Of a stretch of 64,000 bases of DNA, positions 1-9,794 are shown piece after piece. Below the pieces are notes generated by a model. It saw only the letters and a program-made list of their open reading frames with translations. It did not search any database and was not told the origin of the DNA. This DNA is from CALGFI01 sp963786805 (GTDB lineage Bacteria; Actinomycetota; UBA4738; HRBIN12), in NCBI GenBank assembly GCA_963786805.1, contig CAWBAK010000007.1:310001-374000 (forward strand). Reading direction: 5' to 3'. Position 1 is the stretch's first letter; each line of letters begins with the position of its first letter. A program made the position numbers and the translations under genes.

Positions 1-106
1 TGCCGCCGCCCTCCGGTCCGGCGAGGAGGTAGGCGTGGTGCGGCCGCCTCGCCGCCTGCCGCAGGAACGCCATCGCGCGCTCCTGGCCGGGGATCCGCTC
101 GAGCAC
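1..106 (-). CDS. holB: DNA polymerase III delta' subunit, N-terminal fragment (cut by window edge)
   Basis: Clamp-loader subunit that helps load the sliding clamp during replication. Only about 35 codons are present, read leftwards from a GTG at 106 and cut by the window edge. The peptide starts VLERIPGQERAMAFLRQ and continues HHAYLLAGPEGGG, the usual start of a delta'/DnaX-type AAA+ domain with the beginning of its P-loop. It lies 10 nt downstream of the tmk stop on the same strand, so it is probably in the topA-tmk-holB operon, an order also found in Streptomyces. A general DnaX-type ATPase is the only real alternative. Confidence 0.75.
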   Translation of the reverse strand, partial: MLERIPGQERAMAFLRQAARRPHHAYLLAGPEGGG

Positions 107-116
107 AGGGACGTCG

Positions 117-2143
117 CTAGCGGGTTCCGTCGTCGTCACGCTCCTTCAGCACGCGCTTCAGCGCCTCGACCACGCGCTCGTGCACCTTCTCGGGTACATC
201 GTCCGCATCCACGACCACGAACCGCTCGGGGTGCTCCTCCGCGATGCGAAGGTACGCGTCCGAGACCTTCGCGTGGAAGTCCCCTCCCTCCATCTCGATC
301 CGGTCGGGCTCCTCCAGCGAGCGCAGGAGCCCGGCCTCGGGCTCGAGATGGAGCAGGATCACGAGGTCGGGGAACAGTCCTTGCGTGGCCCAGACGTTCA
401 GCGTGAGGACGTCCTGTTCGCCCAGCCCGCGCGCCGACCCCTGGTACGCGAGCGACGAGTCGATGTAGCGGTCGGTGATCACCACCTTCGCCTCGGCGAG
501 CGCGGGTCGGATGATCTTCGCGACGAGCTGCGCACGGCTCGCCGCGAAGAGCAGCGCCTCGGTCTTCGGCTCGAGGTGCCCGGTCTCGTGGTCGAGCAGC
601 ATCTTGCGCAGGTGCTCACCGACCTCCGTTCCTCCCGGCTCTCGCGTGACGAGCACCTCCGCGCCCTGCGACTCGAGCCACTCCTTCGCGAGTCGGATCT
701 GCGTGCCCTTGCCCGCGCCCTCGACGCCCTCGAACGCGACGAACAGACCGGAGGACGGCGGGCGTTTGAGCTTGGGAACGAGGCCGAGCGGCTGCTGCTT
801 GCCTACCCGGAACCGGCGGAGGCCCTCGCCGGGTGAACGCTCCGGCGAGCACCGCACCGAGCCCGGCGACCATCAGGGCGGCGCGCGTGCCGGACAGGTC
901 GATCCGGCGGTCGCCGATCGTGAGGTCGTGCTCCCCGACTGTTCCCGCAAGGATCGGGAACAGCCGTGAGCGACAGGAACAAGCCGAGCCGCGACAGCAC
1001 GGTCAGCGACACCGAACGTTCGACCGCGGAACTCGTCGGTGACGTTCTCCTGCAGCAGCACGTAGCCGCTCACCCACGCCGACCCGCAGAACGCACCGAG
1101 GATCACCGTCACGACCGCCGCGAACTAGATGCCCGGGCATCGAGCGCGAGCACGAACAGCGTCGCCGCCGCGGCGATGATCGAATAGACGAAGACGTATT
1201 CGCGCTCCACGAACTCGACCACCTTGTTCGACGACGCCATCCCGATCCCCATGCCGATCCCGAACGAGGTCACGAGGATCCCCCATCCGGGGTTCCCCGC
1301 TCCGAGGGCGTCGCTGCGCGAAGATCGGCCCGAGCGCGAGCACGGCCCCGACCGCGCGAACGCCGCCACGATCCCGAGCGTCATCGCGGAGGCGAGCGAG
1401 TCTCGCGCAGGAACCGGAGCCCATCGACGATGTCCGTGCCGACACGCGCGAAGGTCGAACCGTGGACAAGCCGGTCGGCGCCGGCGACGGGATCTGGATC
1501 CGGGAGACGAGGAACGCCGAGATCGCGAACGGTCGCCGGCGTCGAGCCAGAGCGCCAGGGACGTCGGGGTTGTCTCTCAGCCACGGCAACAGATCGGAGC
1601 CGCCCGCCAGGAACGCGAACACGAGCCCGCCGAGCGGCAGCGTCCCATACGTCGTGATCGAGCCCGAGCGACGTTCGCGTTCGCCAACTGACGTCTCGGC
1701 ACGAGGTTCGGCAGGGACGCGTCGCGCGCCGGCGTCCAAAGCAGCGAGAAGCACTCGATCACGAACGAGAGCAGGTAGATCGCCCACAAGCGGTCCGAGG
1801 AAGCGGCATCACCGCATAGAGCGCGCCGCGCGCGATGTCGGCCGTCGATCATCAGCGTCTTGCGGTTGAACCGGTCCACGAACGCCCCCGCGAGCGGCCC
1901 GAACAAGATCGCCGGGAGCATCCGGGCCACCATCACGCCCTGCGACGGCGTAGGCGCCGCCTCGCCGCCGCTTGCTTGATCACGAGCGCGGTCACCGCGA
2001 CGAAGCCCACCCAGTCGCCGAACGAGCTGACGGTCTGGGCGAGCGAGCAGCTTGGAGAACTGCGCGTTGGTGACGAGGTCCTTCAGCGTCGCCGGCCGGG
2101 TCCCTCGGAGCGCAGCGACCTCGTCGGCGAAGCTGCTCGACAC
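117..2143 (-). CDS. tmk: MFS-like membrane domain fused to thymidylate kinase (several frameshifts in the membrane half)
   Basis: Thymidylate kinase phosphorylates dTMP to dTDP. The kinase half (117 to about 745) is intact: P-loop FEGVEGAGKGTQ, the DR(Y/H) motif ITDRYIDSSLAYQGSARGLG and a C-terminal helix. No good start lies just before it. The upstream 1.3 kb instead encodes MFS-type membrane segments spread over three frames, for example FGDWVGFVAVTALVIKQA (near 2000), VARMLPAILFGPLAGAFVDR (near 1900), YLLSFVIECFSLLWTP (near 1765), ILVTSFGIGMGIGMAS (near 1260), ILGAFCGSAWVSGYVLLQ (near 1080) and MVAGLGAVLAGAF (near 855), which then runs into the kinase linker. The natural start is a GTG at 2143 (peptide VSSSFADEVAALRG), directly after the topA TAG. 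The whole span would be about 675 residues, which fits the membrane-fused Tmk of Streptomyces and relatives. At least five frame changes are needed. They are either sequencing indels or decay of the membrane half; the essential kinase half is clean. Confidence 0.8.
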
Positions 2144-4659
2144 CTACCCCTCCGCCGCGGCCGGTGCGTCGTCGTTGCCGGTCGGTCGGTCGTGCCCGCC
2201 TCGTGGTGGTCCGCTTGTGCGAGCGTTTGGCCGTGACGCTTGGCGGTTGGATCGCTTCGCCGCTGGACTTCGCCGTTGGACTTCGCGTTCTTCGCCTTGG
2301 CGCGCTCCGCGCGGGCGGCGGACTTCGCGGCCCGAGCGGCGGCTTCCGCCTCGGGGTCACCCTGCTTCTTCACGTCGAACGACGTGTCGAGCTCGGCTCC
2401 GCAGTTCCAGCACCGGTAGCTCTTCGGGCGCTCGAGCAGCAACGAACCGCACTCGGGGCACGGGTGGTCCTTCAGCGGTGGATTGCTCACGGCGAAGTCG
2501 CACTCGGGGTAGCGGTCACAGCCGTAGAACAGGCCGAATCGCGTCCGCTTCTCGACGATCTCGCCCTGCTTGCACTGCGGGCACGTGATGTCGAGGCTCT
2601 TCGGCGGGTCCTTCTTGATGTACCGGCAATCCGGGTAGCCGGAACACCCGACGAACGGGCCGTAGCGGCCGACCTTGCGGACCAGCTGCTTCCCGCACTC
2701 CGGGCACTTCTCGTCGAGCATCTCGGGCTCGGGTCGCACCTCGCCGTTCAGGTTGCGGATGTACTTGCACCCGCCGTCTTCCTCGGCGAAGCGAGAGCAT
2801 CCGATGAACCGGCCGTACCGACCGAGCCGGATCTGGAGCCGCCCGGGCGGCACACGGCCCTCCTCGATGCATCGAGGGCAGTCCTCGTCGACCTCCTCGA
2901 TGTAGCGCTCGAACTTCTCCTCGGCGCGCACGAGGTCCTCGGAGAAGGGCGTCCAGAACTCGGCCAACACGCCGGTACGAGCCGCAGCGCCCTCGGCGAT
3001 CTCGTCGAGCTCCTCTTCCATCCGCGCCGTGAAGTTCACGTCGACGATCTCCGAGAAGTGCTCGACCAGCTTGTCGGTCACGACCTCGGCCACGTCCTCG
3101 GGGAAGAACCGCTTGTCCTCCAGGCGGACGTATCCCCGGTCCTGGATCGTCGAGATGATCGAGGCGTACGTGGACGGACGCCCGATGCCGAGCTCCTCGA
3201 GCGTCTTCACGAGCGAGGCCTCCGTGAACCGCGGTGGAGGTTGCGTGAAGTGCTGCTCGGGCAGGACCTCGAGCATCCGAAGCACCTGCTCGGGCGTGAG
3301 GTCGGGCAGGCGGTTCTCCGCGTCCTCGTCGGGGCCCTCGTCGCGGCCCTCCGTGTAGGCGCGGATGAACCCGTCGAAGATCAGCGTCTGTCCGGTGGCG
3401 CGCAGCCCGTACGTGACGCCGTCGGCAGTGGCCTCGATGTCGACGCCGACCTGGTTGAAGCGCGCCTCGGCCATCTGCGTCGCCACCGTGCGCTTCCAGA
3501 TCAACTCGTAGAGCCGCAGCTGGTCCCGGTCGAGCGATCCGGCCACGCGCGCCGGATGGCGGAGCGCCGACGTCGGGCGGACCGCCTCGTGCGCCTCCTG
3601 CGCGTTCCGCGAGCGCGTCTTGAAGCGCCGGGGCTTCTCGAGCGCGTACTCGGGGCCGAAGTCGTTGCGCACGACCTCGTCGATCTCGCGCAGCGCGCTC
3701 TCGGCGATATTCACCGAGTCGGTCCGCATGTACGTGATGAGACCGACCGTTCCCTCGCCGGGAAGGTTGACCCCTTCGTACAGGCGTTGGGCGAGCGTCA
3801 TCGTCTTGCGGGCGCCGAACCCGAGCTTGCGCGCGGCCTCCTGCTGGAGCGTCGAGGTCGTGAACGGCGGCGAGGGCGAGCGCTTCCGCTCCTTCCGCTC
3901 GACGTTGGTGACCCGGTAATCGGCGGTCCGCAGGCGCTCGGCGTGCGTCGTCGCCCCGGCCTCGTCCGACAGGACGAGTCCTTTCTTGTCGGGGTTGGCC
4001 GCGAGCTTGCCCTCGGGGACCTGCGTGAGATGGGCGACGAACGGCTGCTCTGGGTCTTCATCCGGGGTGAGGCTGACGTCGATGCTCCAGTACTCGACCG
4101 GCTCGAAGGCCCGGATCTCGCGCTCGCGCTCGACGATGAGGCGGACGGCGACCGACTGGACGCGGCCCGCGGACAGGCCCGGACGGACCCGCCGCCACAG
4201 GATCGGCGAGATCTTGTACCCGACCAGGCGGTCGAGGACCCGGCGGGCCTCCTGGGCGTCGAACAGCTTCAGGTCGATCTCGCGCGGGTTCCGGAAGGCC
4301 TCCAAGATCGCGTCACGGGTGATCTCGGTGAAGGTGACCCGCTTCGCCTGGGCGGGATCGACCCCGAGCAGGGTGGCCACGTGGAAGGCGATCGCCTCCC
4401 CCTCACGGTCGTAGTCCGTCGCGAGGACGAGCTCGTCGGCCTGCTTCAGGGCCTTCTTCAGCTGGGTGACGTGCTTCTTGGAGTCCTCGGGGACCTCGTA
4501 GGTGACCTCGAATGCGCGTTCGACATCGACGCCGAGGTCGCTCTTGGGCAGGTCCCGGATATGGCCGTAGGAGGCACGGACCGTGAAGTCCGAGCCCAGA
4601 TACTTCTCGATGGTCTTCGCCTTGGCGGGCGATTCGACGACCACCAGGGTCTTCGCCAT
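2144..4659 (-). CDS. topA: DNA topoisomerase I (type IA)
   Basis: Relaxes negative supercoils by cutting and rejoining one strand through a phosphotyrosine. The ATG at 4659 opens MAKTLVVVESPAKAKTIEKY, the Toprim start. The metal acidic motif ATDYDREGEAIAFH, the hinge SAGRVQSVAVRLI and the active-site tyrosine (GLITYMRTDS, about Y310) are all present. The C-terminus has four Cys4 zinc ribbons (CPRC, CPECGKQ, CPQCKQGE and CPECGS, each with its partner pair), then a basic Ala/Lys-rich tail. The tail appears to change frame twice between about 2290 and 2170. In the corrected frame it ends APAAAEG followed by TAG at 2146-2144, immediately before the GTG of the MFS-tmk gene. In the uncorrected frame the tail overruns into that gene. 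About 840 residues, normal for actinobacterial TopA. Confidence 0.95.
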
Positions 4660-4859
4660 GCCTGCATCACGTCCATTTCACGAGGGATCGGAGGCCCGGC
4701 GCCCCAAAAGGGTGCCTCCGAGGCGGAGGGTACCAGCCCCTACGGCCAGCCCCGGGATTTCGTGCCCGGGCACGGCCGGGGTGTCCGAAGACGCATCCCG
4801 GCCCGAGCGGTGAACGCGGTGGTAGGGTCCATCCATTCCCGTCCAGGCGGGGGTTCACG

Positions 4860-5562
4860 CTGCTCGGGATCTTCAACTCGTTCGTCACCGAAGAGATCGT
4901 CCGGTACGGCTACCTGGCGATCTTCGTCCTCATGGTGCTGGAATCGGCCTGCATCCCGATCCCTTCCGAGGTCACGATGCTCTTCGGCGGGGCCCTGGTC
5001 TCGGCCTCGTTCCTGGCGCCGGACCAGCAGCTGGACCTGTGGCTCGTTGCCTTGGCCGGCACCGGCGGAAACGTCGTCGGGTCCTGGCTCGCCTACTGGG
5101 CCGGGTACGCCGGCGGCCGGCCGCTGATCGATCGGTGGGGCCGGTACCTGCTCGATCCGCCCGCACGAGGTCGACCGGGCGCACGACTGGTTCGAGCGCC
5201 ACGGGGAGCTCGCCGTGTTCGGCGGCCGCCTCCTTCCGGTGGTCCGGACGTTCATCAGCCTGCCGGCCGGCGTCGTCCGCATGCGGTTCGGCAAGTTCAC
5301 CGCGTACACGGTGCTCGGATGCCTGCCCTGGTGCCTGCTCCTCACCTGGCTCGGCTATCTCCTCGGCGAGCGCTGGGAGACGGTCGAGCGGATCTTCCGG
5401 CCGTTCGCCTGGGCGATCGCGGCGGCGATCTTCGTGGCCGGCGTCTGGTTCGTGTGGCACCGGATCCGCTCGATCCGGCGGGAGGAAGAGGAGCAGCGGG
5501 CCCGCGCCGCCGAGGCCGAGATGGTGGCCGAGCAGGCCCGCGACGCCGAGGAAACGGTCTAG
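4860..5562 (+). CDS. DedA-family membrane protein (one frameshift near 5155)
   Basis: DedA/VTT proteins are inner-membrane transporters; several flip undecaprenyl phosphate or phospholipids. The signature ESACIPIPSEVTMLFGGAL is at 4935-4995, the membrane segments around LVALAGTGGNVVGSWLAYWAG follow, and the second conserved block reads FGGRLLPVVRTFISLPAGV (5216 on). The two halves are in different frames; the switch falls at about 5153-5162, where removing or adding a base gives a continuous RPHEVDRAHDWFERHG. There is no ATG at the N-terminus. The likely start is the CTG at 4860 (LLGIFNSFVTEE), with an AGGCGGGGG just upstream, unless the true start codon was lost to a sequence error. The C-terminus is a charged, Glu/Arg-rich cytosolic tail. 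Divergent from topA across a 200-bp promoter region. Confidence 0.85.
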
Positions 5563-5566
5563 GGGC

Positions 5567-5586
5567 CTCGAGCAGCGAAGCGGTTC
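5567..5586 (+). repeat. Dispersed 20-bp intergenic repeat, copy A
   Basis: CTCGAGCAGCGAAGCGGTTC, four bases after the dedA stop. 16 of 20 positions match copy B; the core AGCAGCGAAGCGGT is identical. Confidence 0.5.
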
Positions 5587-5595
5587 GCCTCTGCT
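5571..5595. terminator. Hairpin between convergent dedA and acetyltransferase genes
   Basis: GCGAA (5575-5579), loop GCGG, TTCGC (5584-5588), extended by AGCA (5571-5574) pairing with TGCT (5592-5595) across a 3-nt bulge. It sits between two converging genes and probably ends both transcripts. Its left part is one copy of a short repeat also found at 6847 and 25782. Confidence 0.5.
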
Positions 5596-6076
5596 AGGAG
5601 AGCTCGGCGCGCATCACCCAGGACTCGGCGTCCTCGGAGACCTTCTGGAAGCCGGTCCGCTCGTACATCATCCGCGAGCGGTTGTGGGCGGCCACCGAGA
5701 GCGAGAGCGACTGGAAGCCGTCCTGGCGGGCCTGGACCATCAGCGCGCGGAGCAGGGTCTCGCCGATCCCCTTCCGACGGTGGAGCGGGACGACCGCGAG
5801 GCCGAGCTCGGGCGTCTTCTCGTCCACGAACCCCCAGCCGGGCTCCTCCTCGGTGAACAGGCGGTACCAGGCCGCCCCGACCGGCTCGCCGTCGAGCTCG
5901 GCGATGACCCCCGCGTCGCCCGGTCGCCCCCACTCGCGGTGGTACCGCTCGAGCATCGGGTCGGCGAGCGCCGCGATCGTGCGCTCGCGCGGCCAGTCCG
6001 GGTTCCACGCGGCGGCCTCGTAGAGCATCGACTTGAGGAACCCGACGTCGTCGGGACCGGCCGGCCGGATGTTCAA
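5594..6076 (-). CDS. GNAT-family N-acetyltransferase
   Basis: Transfers an acetyl group from acetyl-CoA to an unknown amine. About 160 residues. The CoA-binding motif reads ELGLAVVPLHRRKGIGETLL (the R/Q-x-x-G-x-G/A type), followed by VAAHNRSRMMYERTGFQKV, the usual C-terminal GNAT strand-helix. I chose the TTG at 6076 (LNIRPAGPDDVGFL) because GAAGGG lies just upstream and homologues start with an IRPA-like strand; a longer reading from 6184 would overlap the divergent gene's start. Convergent with dedA. Substrate cannot be inferred. Confidence 0.8.
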   Translation of the reverse strand: MNIRPAGPDDVGFLKSMLYEAAAWNPDWPRERTIAALADPMLERYHREWGRPGDAGVIAELDGEPVGAAWYRLFTEEEPGWGFVDEKTPELGLAVVPLHRRKGIGETLLRALMVQARQDGFQSLSLSVAAHNRSRMMYERTGFQKVSEDAESWVMRAELS

Positions 6077-6176
6077 TGCCCTTCGCCTTTCGCGCTTCGA
6101 GGAGCCGACCCTAGCGCACCGGACGGGCACGTGGAGAGCATCTTTCGCGGTGACCGGGCGTACCCTCGGAGTGACG

Positions 6177-6842
6177 ATGGGCAAGGCGTTCCGCGTGTTC
6201 CCCGAGGCCGAGCATCAGACCGAGCCGCTGCTCGGGTGGCGCGCGTGGCGCCTCGGGCGGACCGACGAGGGTCTGCGGATCGTCCCCACCACGCCGCGCT
6301 CGGCGTGGGAGCCGCGCGTCGCGATCCACGCCACGTGCAGCGGCGCGCACACGCGCGAGTACATGGTCTACAACCCCGAGCTCGCCGCCACTCATCGAAG
6401 CCCCGAGCCCGGCTGCACGTGCGGGATCCACGCGATCAAGGACCCGGCGCGATTGGCGCGTTCGGGCCGGTCCGCGGCCGTCGTCGGGCGGGTCGCGATG
6501 TGGGGCCGCGTGATCGAGCACACGAAGGGCTACCGAGCCGAGTTCGCCTACCCCTCACGACTTCGGCTGGTGTGCTGCTGGTGCCTGTGGTACGGACGCC
6601 TCCCCGCGGTTCCCGATCAGGTCTTCGAGCGCGACGGCGAGCTCCGGCCGGCGTGCGACGCCCACCGGAAGCGTCCGGCCGCGGTGGGAACGCCGCTCGA
6701 GGTGGAGCAGGTCCAGCAGGAACTGCTCGACACGTACGGGATCGAGCCGCTTCCCGTCGAGTCCTTCCACGCGGTGGACGAGCGCCACCCGGCCGGACTC
6801 ATCACGAGGGTCCTGCGGGTGTTCGACCGCGCGCGGGCGTAA
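6177..6842 (+). CDS. Conserved hypothetical protein with CTCGIHA motif
   Basis: I do not assign a function. 221 residues, soluble, no signal peptide. It has a cysteine-containing block GCTCGIHAIKD near residue 80, a WGRVIEH segment, then RLVCCWCLWYGRLP, so five cysteines sit in two clusters and could bind a metal. Similar CTCGI(Y/H)A proteins of unknown role are common in actinobacteria. The ATG at 6177 is supported by GGAG six bases upstream. The frame is open further upstream, but that part overlaps the divergent acetyltransferase. Convergent with the HD protein at 6882. Confidence 0.7.
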   Translation: MGKAFRVFPEAEHQTEPLLGWRAWRLGRTDEGLRIVPTTPRSAWEPRVAIHATCSGAHTREYMVYNPELAATHRSPEPGCTCGIHAIKDPARLARSGRSAAVVGRVAMWGRVIEHTKGYRAEFAYPSRLRLVCCWCLWYGRLPAVPDQVFERDGELRPACDAHRKRPAAVGTPLEVEQVQQELLDTYGIEPLPVESFHAVDERHPAGLITRVLRVFDRARA

Positions 6843-6846
6843 AGCG

Positions 6847-6866
6847 CTCAAGCAGCGAAGCGGTAG
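6847..6866 (+). repeat. Dispersed 20-bp intergenic repeat, copy B
   Basis: CTCAAGCAGCGAAGCGGTAG, four bases after the stop of the CTCGIHA protein. 19 of 20 positions match copy C. Confidence 0.55.
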
Positions 6867-6882
6867 CGCACATGACGCTACC
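6862..6882. terminator. Perfect 7-bp hairpin between convergent genes
   Basis: GGTAGCG (6862-6868), loop CACATGA, CGCTACC (6876-6882). It sits between the stop of the CTCGIHA protein and the stop of the HD protein and partly covers the latter's stop codon. It directly follows a copy of the short AGCAGCGAAGCGGT repeat. Confidence 0.5.
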
Positions 6883-7427
6883 TACAGCTCGATCTCGGCC
6901 GCGACTTGCTGTAACCCCTCGATCGAGACGGCGAGGAACTCGTCGAGTGAGAGCCCGAGCCCTTCTTCCGCGCCGGTGACCTCCTCCCGATTCACACCCG
7001 GCGCGAACGCCTTCTCTTTCAGCTTCTTCTTCACGGACGAGACCTTCATCCCCGTCGCCTTCTCCGGCCGCACGAGCGCCGCCGCGACCAGCAGGCCGGC
7101 GACCGCGTCGGCGTGCACGATCGCGACCGACATGCGATCGGTCCGGTACTCGGGGAACGCGTGTGCGAGGACGCCATTGATGACGCGTTCGTCGACGCCG
7201 GCCTCGCGGAGCCAGCCCTCGGCCACACGCGCGTGGTTCGAGGCGTCGTCTCCGGTGTGGTCCTGGTCGAGGTCATGGAACAGCCCGGTGAGACCCCACA
7301 GGTCCTCGTCCTCGCCGAAGCGCCGGGCGAGTGCACGCATGACGCCCTCGACCGAGATGAGGTGGCGGACGGTCGTCTCCTTCAGGCACTTCTCTCGCGC
7401 GAACGCGTGCGCGCGCTCTCGATCCAT
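6882..7427 (-). CDS. HD-domain metal-dependent phosphohydrolase
   Basis: 181 residues. The HD motif is FHDLDQDHTGDD, preceded by HLISVEGVMRALA and followed by NHARVAEGWLREAG and NGVLAHAF, the standard arrangement of small HDIG proteins that hydrolyse nucleotides or phosphomonoesters. The ATG at 7427 overlaps the stop of the upstream transporter (ATGA), so the two are translationally coupled. The basic VKKKLKEK stretch near residue 140 is a surface feature. Its coupling to a KimA-type transporter raises the possibility of nucleotide-linked control, but nothing in the sequence proves it. Confidence 0.8.
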   Translation of the reverse strand: MDRERAHAFAREKCLKETTVRHLISVEGVMRALARRFGEDEDLWGLTGLFHDLDQDHTGDDASNHARVAEGWLREAGVDERVINGVLAHAFPEYRTDRMSVAIVHADAVAGLLVAAALVRPEKATGMKVSSVKKKLKEKAFAPGVNREEVTGAEEGLGLSLDEFLAVSIEGLQQVAAEIEL

Positions 7428-9739
7428 CACGGGACCTCCGGCGCCCGCAGGTGGAACGGCACGCTCGTCACCACGACGTTGGGCTCGAAGAGCAGCAGGC
7501 GCTTGAAGTAGAACGCCGTCTGGTTGTGGAGCAGGTTCTCCCACCAATGCGCCGGGATGAACTCGGGCAGGACGACGGTCGCGATCGTGTCCCCGTGCTG
7601 CGTGTACTTCCGGATCTCGGCAAGGAGCGGTTCGCCGAACTCTCGGAACGGCGCCTCGACGAGGACGAGCGGGACGTCGATCCTGCGTTCGTGCCATTCA
7701 TCGATCACGCCCTCGGTCTCCTCCGGATCGGAGACGAAGAACATCCCCTCGAGCTTCGTCGGCCGCAACGACTTCGCGTAGATGAGCGCCCGGACGGTCG
7801 CGTCGTGGACGGCGGAGACCGGGACGAGCACGACGCTGCGCTCCGGCTCGACCGGATGCTCGCTGTGTGCGCTCGCGACCTCCATCTCCTCCGGGACCAG
7901 GGGCACGTCCGTTACGACGACGCCGGGCTCGAACAGGAGCGAGGTCTTGAGCCGCAGCGCCTTGCGGTTCCGGACGAACTGCAGCCAGGACCGATCGCCG
8001 AGCTCCTCGGCGATCACCACCGTGACGAAGTCCTCGGGCCGGCGCGGGATCGCCTGGATGTAGGCGCGGAGCGCCCGCAGGAGCTTGTCGTGGCCCTCCT
8101 CGAGCAGCTCGAGCCGTCCGAGGCGAGGGGCGGAGGTCTCCCAAGCCGCGGCCGTCGCCGCGAAGCGCTCCGGCGCTCCGATATACAGGGGGTGCACCAC
8201 CTCCGGACGGAGCGCTCGCAGGTAGCTGACGGCATCCAGCGTTGCGGTGTCCATCTCGCTCACCAGGAAGACGAAGGTGTTCTTCGCTTCCTGGTCGGCG
8301 GTGAGCCGCCGCGCGCGCAGCATCTGGCCGACGCGTTCGTAATGGCGATGGACCGCCAGGAAGAACGCGATGATGATCGGCATCGCGGTGATCACGATCC
8401 ACGCGCCTCGCGTGAACTTCGTGATAGTCACGATGACGAGGACGACGCCGGTCGTCCCGGCACCGATCCCGTTGATGATCGCGCTTCGCAGCCATCGCCC
8501 CTCACGCAACCGCATCCAGCGCCGGACCATCCCGGCCTGCGACAGCGTGAACGCGGTGAACACCCCCACGACATAGAGCTGGATCAACCGTGTGAGGTTG
8601 GCGTCGAAGGCGTAGATCAACAGGCAGGCGAGGACCGCCAGGACGAGGACCCCGTTCGAGAACACGAGCCGGTCGCCGCGGTTACGGAACTGCGAGGGCA
8701 TGAACCGGTCTCGCGCGAGGATGGCCGACAGCCGCGGGAAGTCCTGATAGGCCGTGTTCGCCGCGAGAATGAGGATCCCTGCGGTGAAGGCCTGCAGCAC
8801 GTAGAAGAGGAACCCACGGCCGAAGACGGTCTCTCCGATCTGCGCGAGGACCGAGGGTCCCTCCAATCCCTCTCGAACCCGCACGTCGAACTCGCGAGCC
8901 AGGTAGGTGATCCCGATGAACATGCTGATGCTGATCGACCCCATGATCGCCAGCGTCGCGGCGGCGTTCTTCGCCTGCGGCTTGCGGAACGCTTGAACGC
9001 CGTCGGCGATGGCCTCGACCCCGGTGAGCGCCGTGGCGCCCGAGGCGAAGGCGCGAAGGATCAGGAAGAGGCCGAGCGCATGCTCCACGGGCAACTCGAG
9101 CTCCGCGGTGGGGGCCGTCGGACAGCCGGAGAGGCACCGGAAGAATCCCGCCGCGAGCGTCACGTAGACCATCGCGACGAAGCCGTAGGTCGGGACGGCG
9201 AAGACGGTTCCGGCCTCCCGCACGCCTCGGAGGTTCGCGAGCGTGATCAGCGCGACGAACCCGATCGCGATCGCCACCTGATGGTCCTCGAGGCTCGGAG
9301 CGGCCGAGCTGACGGCGATCGTCCCCGCGGTGACGCTCACCGCGACCGTGAGGACGTAGTCCGTCAAGATCGCGGCCGCCGCGGTCAATCCGGGCAAGGT
9401 CCCGAGGTTCTCGCGAGAGACGATGTAGGAGCCGCCGCCGTTCGGATAGGCGCGAACGGTCTGCCGGTACGACGTGATGACGATGACCAGAAGGATCGAG
9501 ATGGCGATCGCGATCGGCATCATCAGCGAGAGCGCGGCGGCCCCCGCTAGGGCCAACACGAGCATCATCTCCTCGGTCGCGTAGGCGACCGAGGACAACG
9601 GGTCCGAGCTGAAGACGGGCAGGGCAAGGATCTTGGGAAGGAGCTGATGCTCCTGCTTGCTCGATGCGATCGCGCGTCCGACGACGAGCCGTTTCAGCAG
9701 CCCGCCGGGGCGCGCCGGAGGGGTCACCGTCTTCGCCAC
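7427..9739 (-). CDS. kimA: KimA-type potassium/proton symporter with doubled C-terminal domain (copy 1)
   Basis: APC-superfamily K+ uptake protein of the B. subtilis KimA (YdaO) type. 770 residues, about 12 membrane segments in the first 455. KimA-like blocks are SSVAYATEEMM, SYRQTVRAYPNGGGSYIV, DYVLTVAVSVTAGTIAVSS, TALTGVEAIADGVQAFR, LILAANTAYQDFPRL, RGDRLVFSNGVLVL and LIQLYVVGVFTAFTLSQAGM. The cytosolic tail carries two USP-like modules instead of one: about 475-600 ending LLFEPGVVVTDVPL, and about 610-765 ending NLLHNQTAFYFKRLLLFEPN. B. subtilis KimA has only the second and is controlled there by c-di-AMP. The start is a GTG at 9739; no clear Shine-Dalgarno. Downstream of a close paralogue and coupled to the HD gene. 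Gene symbol by family resemblance; generic naming would be APC permease (Rv2690c-like). Confidence 0.85.
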   Translation of the reverse strand: MAKTVTPPARPGGLLKRLVVGRAIASSKQEHQLLPKILALPVFSSDPLSSVAYATEEMMLVLALAGAAALSLMMPIAIAISILLVIVITSYRQTVRAYPNGGGSYIVSRENLGTLPGLTAAAAILTDYVLTVAVSVTAGTIAVSSAAPSLEDHQVAIAIGFVALITLANLRGVREAGTVFAVPTYGFVAMVYVTLAAGFFRCLSGCPTAPTAELELPVEHALGLFLILRAFASGATALTGVEAIADGVQAFRKPQAKNAAATLAIMGSISISMFIGITYLAREFDVRVREGLEGPSVLAQIGETVFGRGFLFYVLQAFTAGILILAANTAYQDFPRLSAILARDRFMPSQFRNRGDRLVFSNGVLVLAVLACLLIYAFDANLTRLIQLYVVGVFTAFTLSQAGMVRRWMRLREGRWLRSAIINGIGAGTTGVVLVIVTITKFTRGAWIVITAMPIIIAFFLAVHRHYERVGQMLRARRLTADQEAKNTFVFLVSEMDTATLDAVSYLRALRPEVVHPLYIGAPERFAATAAAWETSAPRLGRLELLEEGHDKLLRALRAYIQAIPRRPEDFVTVVIAEELGDRSWLQFVRNRKALRLKTSLLFEPGVVVTDVPLVPEEMEVASAHSEHPVEPERSVVLVPVSAVHDATVRALIYAKSLRPTKLEGMFFVSDPEETEGVIDEWHERRIDVPLVLVEAPFREFGEPLLAEIRKYTQHGDTIATVVLPEFIPAHWWENLLHNQTAFYFKRLLLFEPNVVVTSVPFHLRAPEVP

Positions 9740-9794
9740 AGGTGCGATGTTACGGGGGAGCGATGCCGATTCGTGCGTGGGGCGGACGGGTTCT

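Noticed and set aside
2164..5127. Long open frame on the plus strand opposite topA
   Set aside because: Shadow of topA caused by GC-rich third positions; no family resemblance, and it crosses the topA promoter region.
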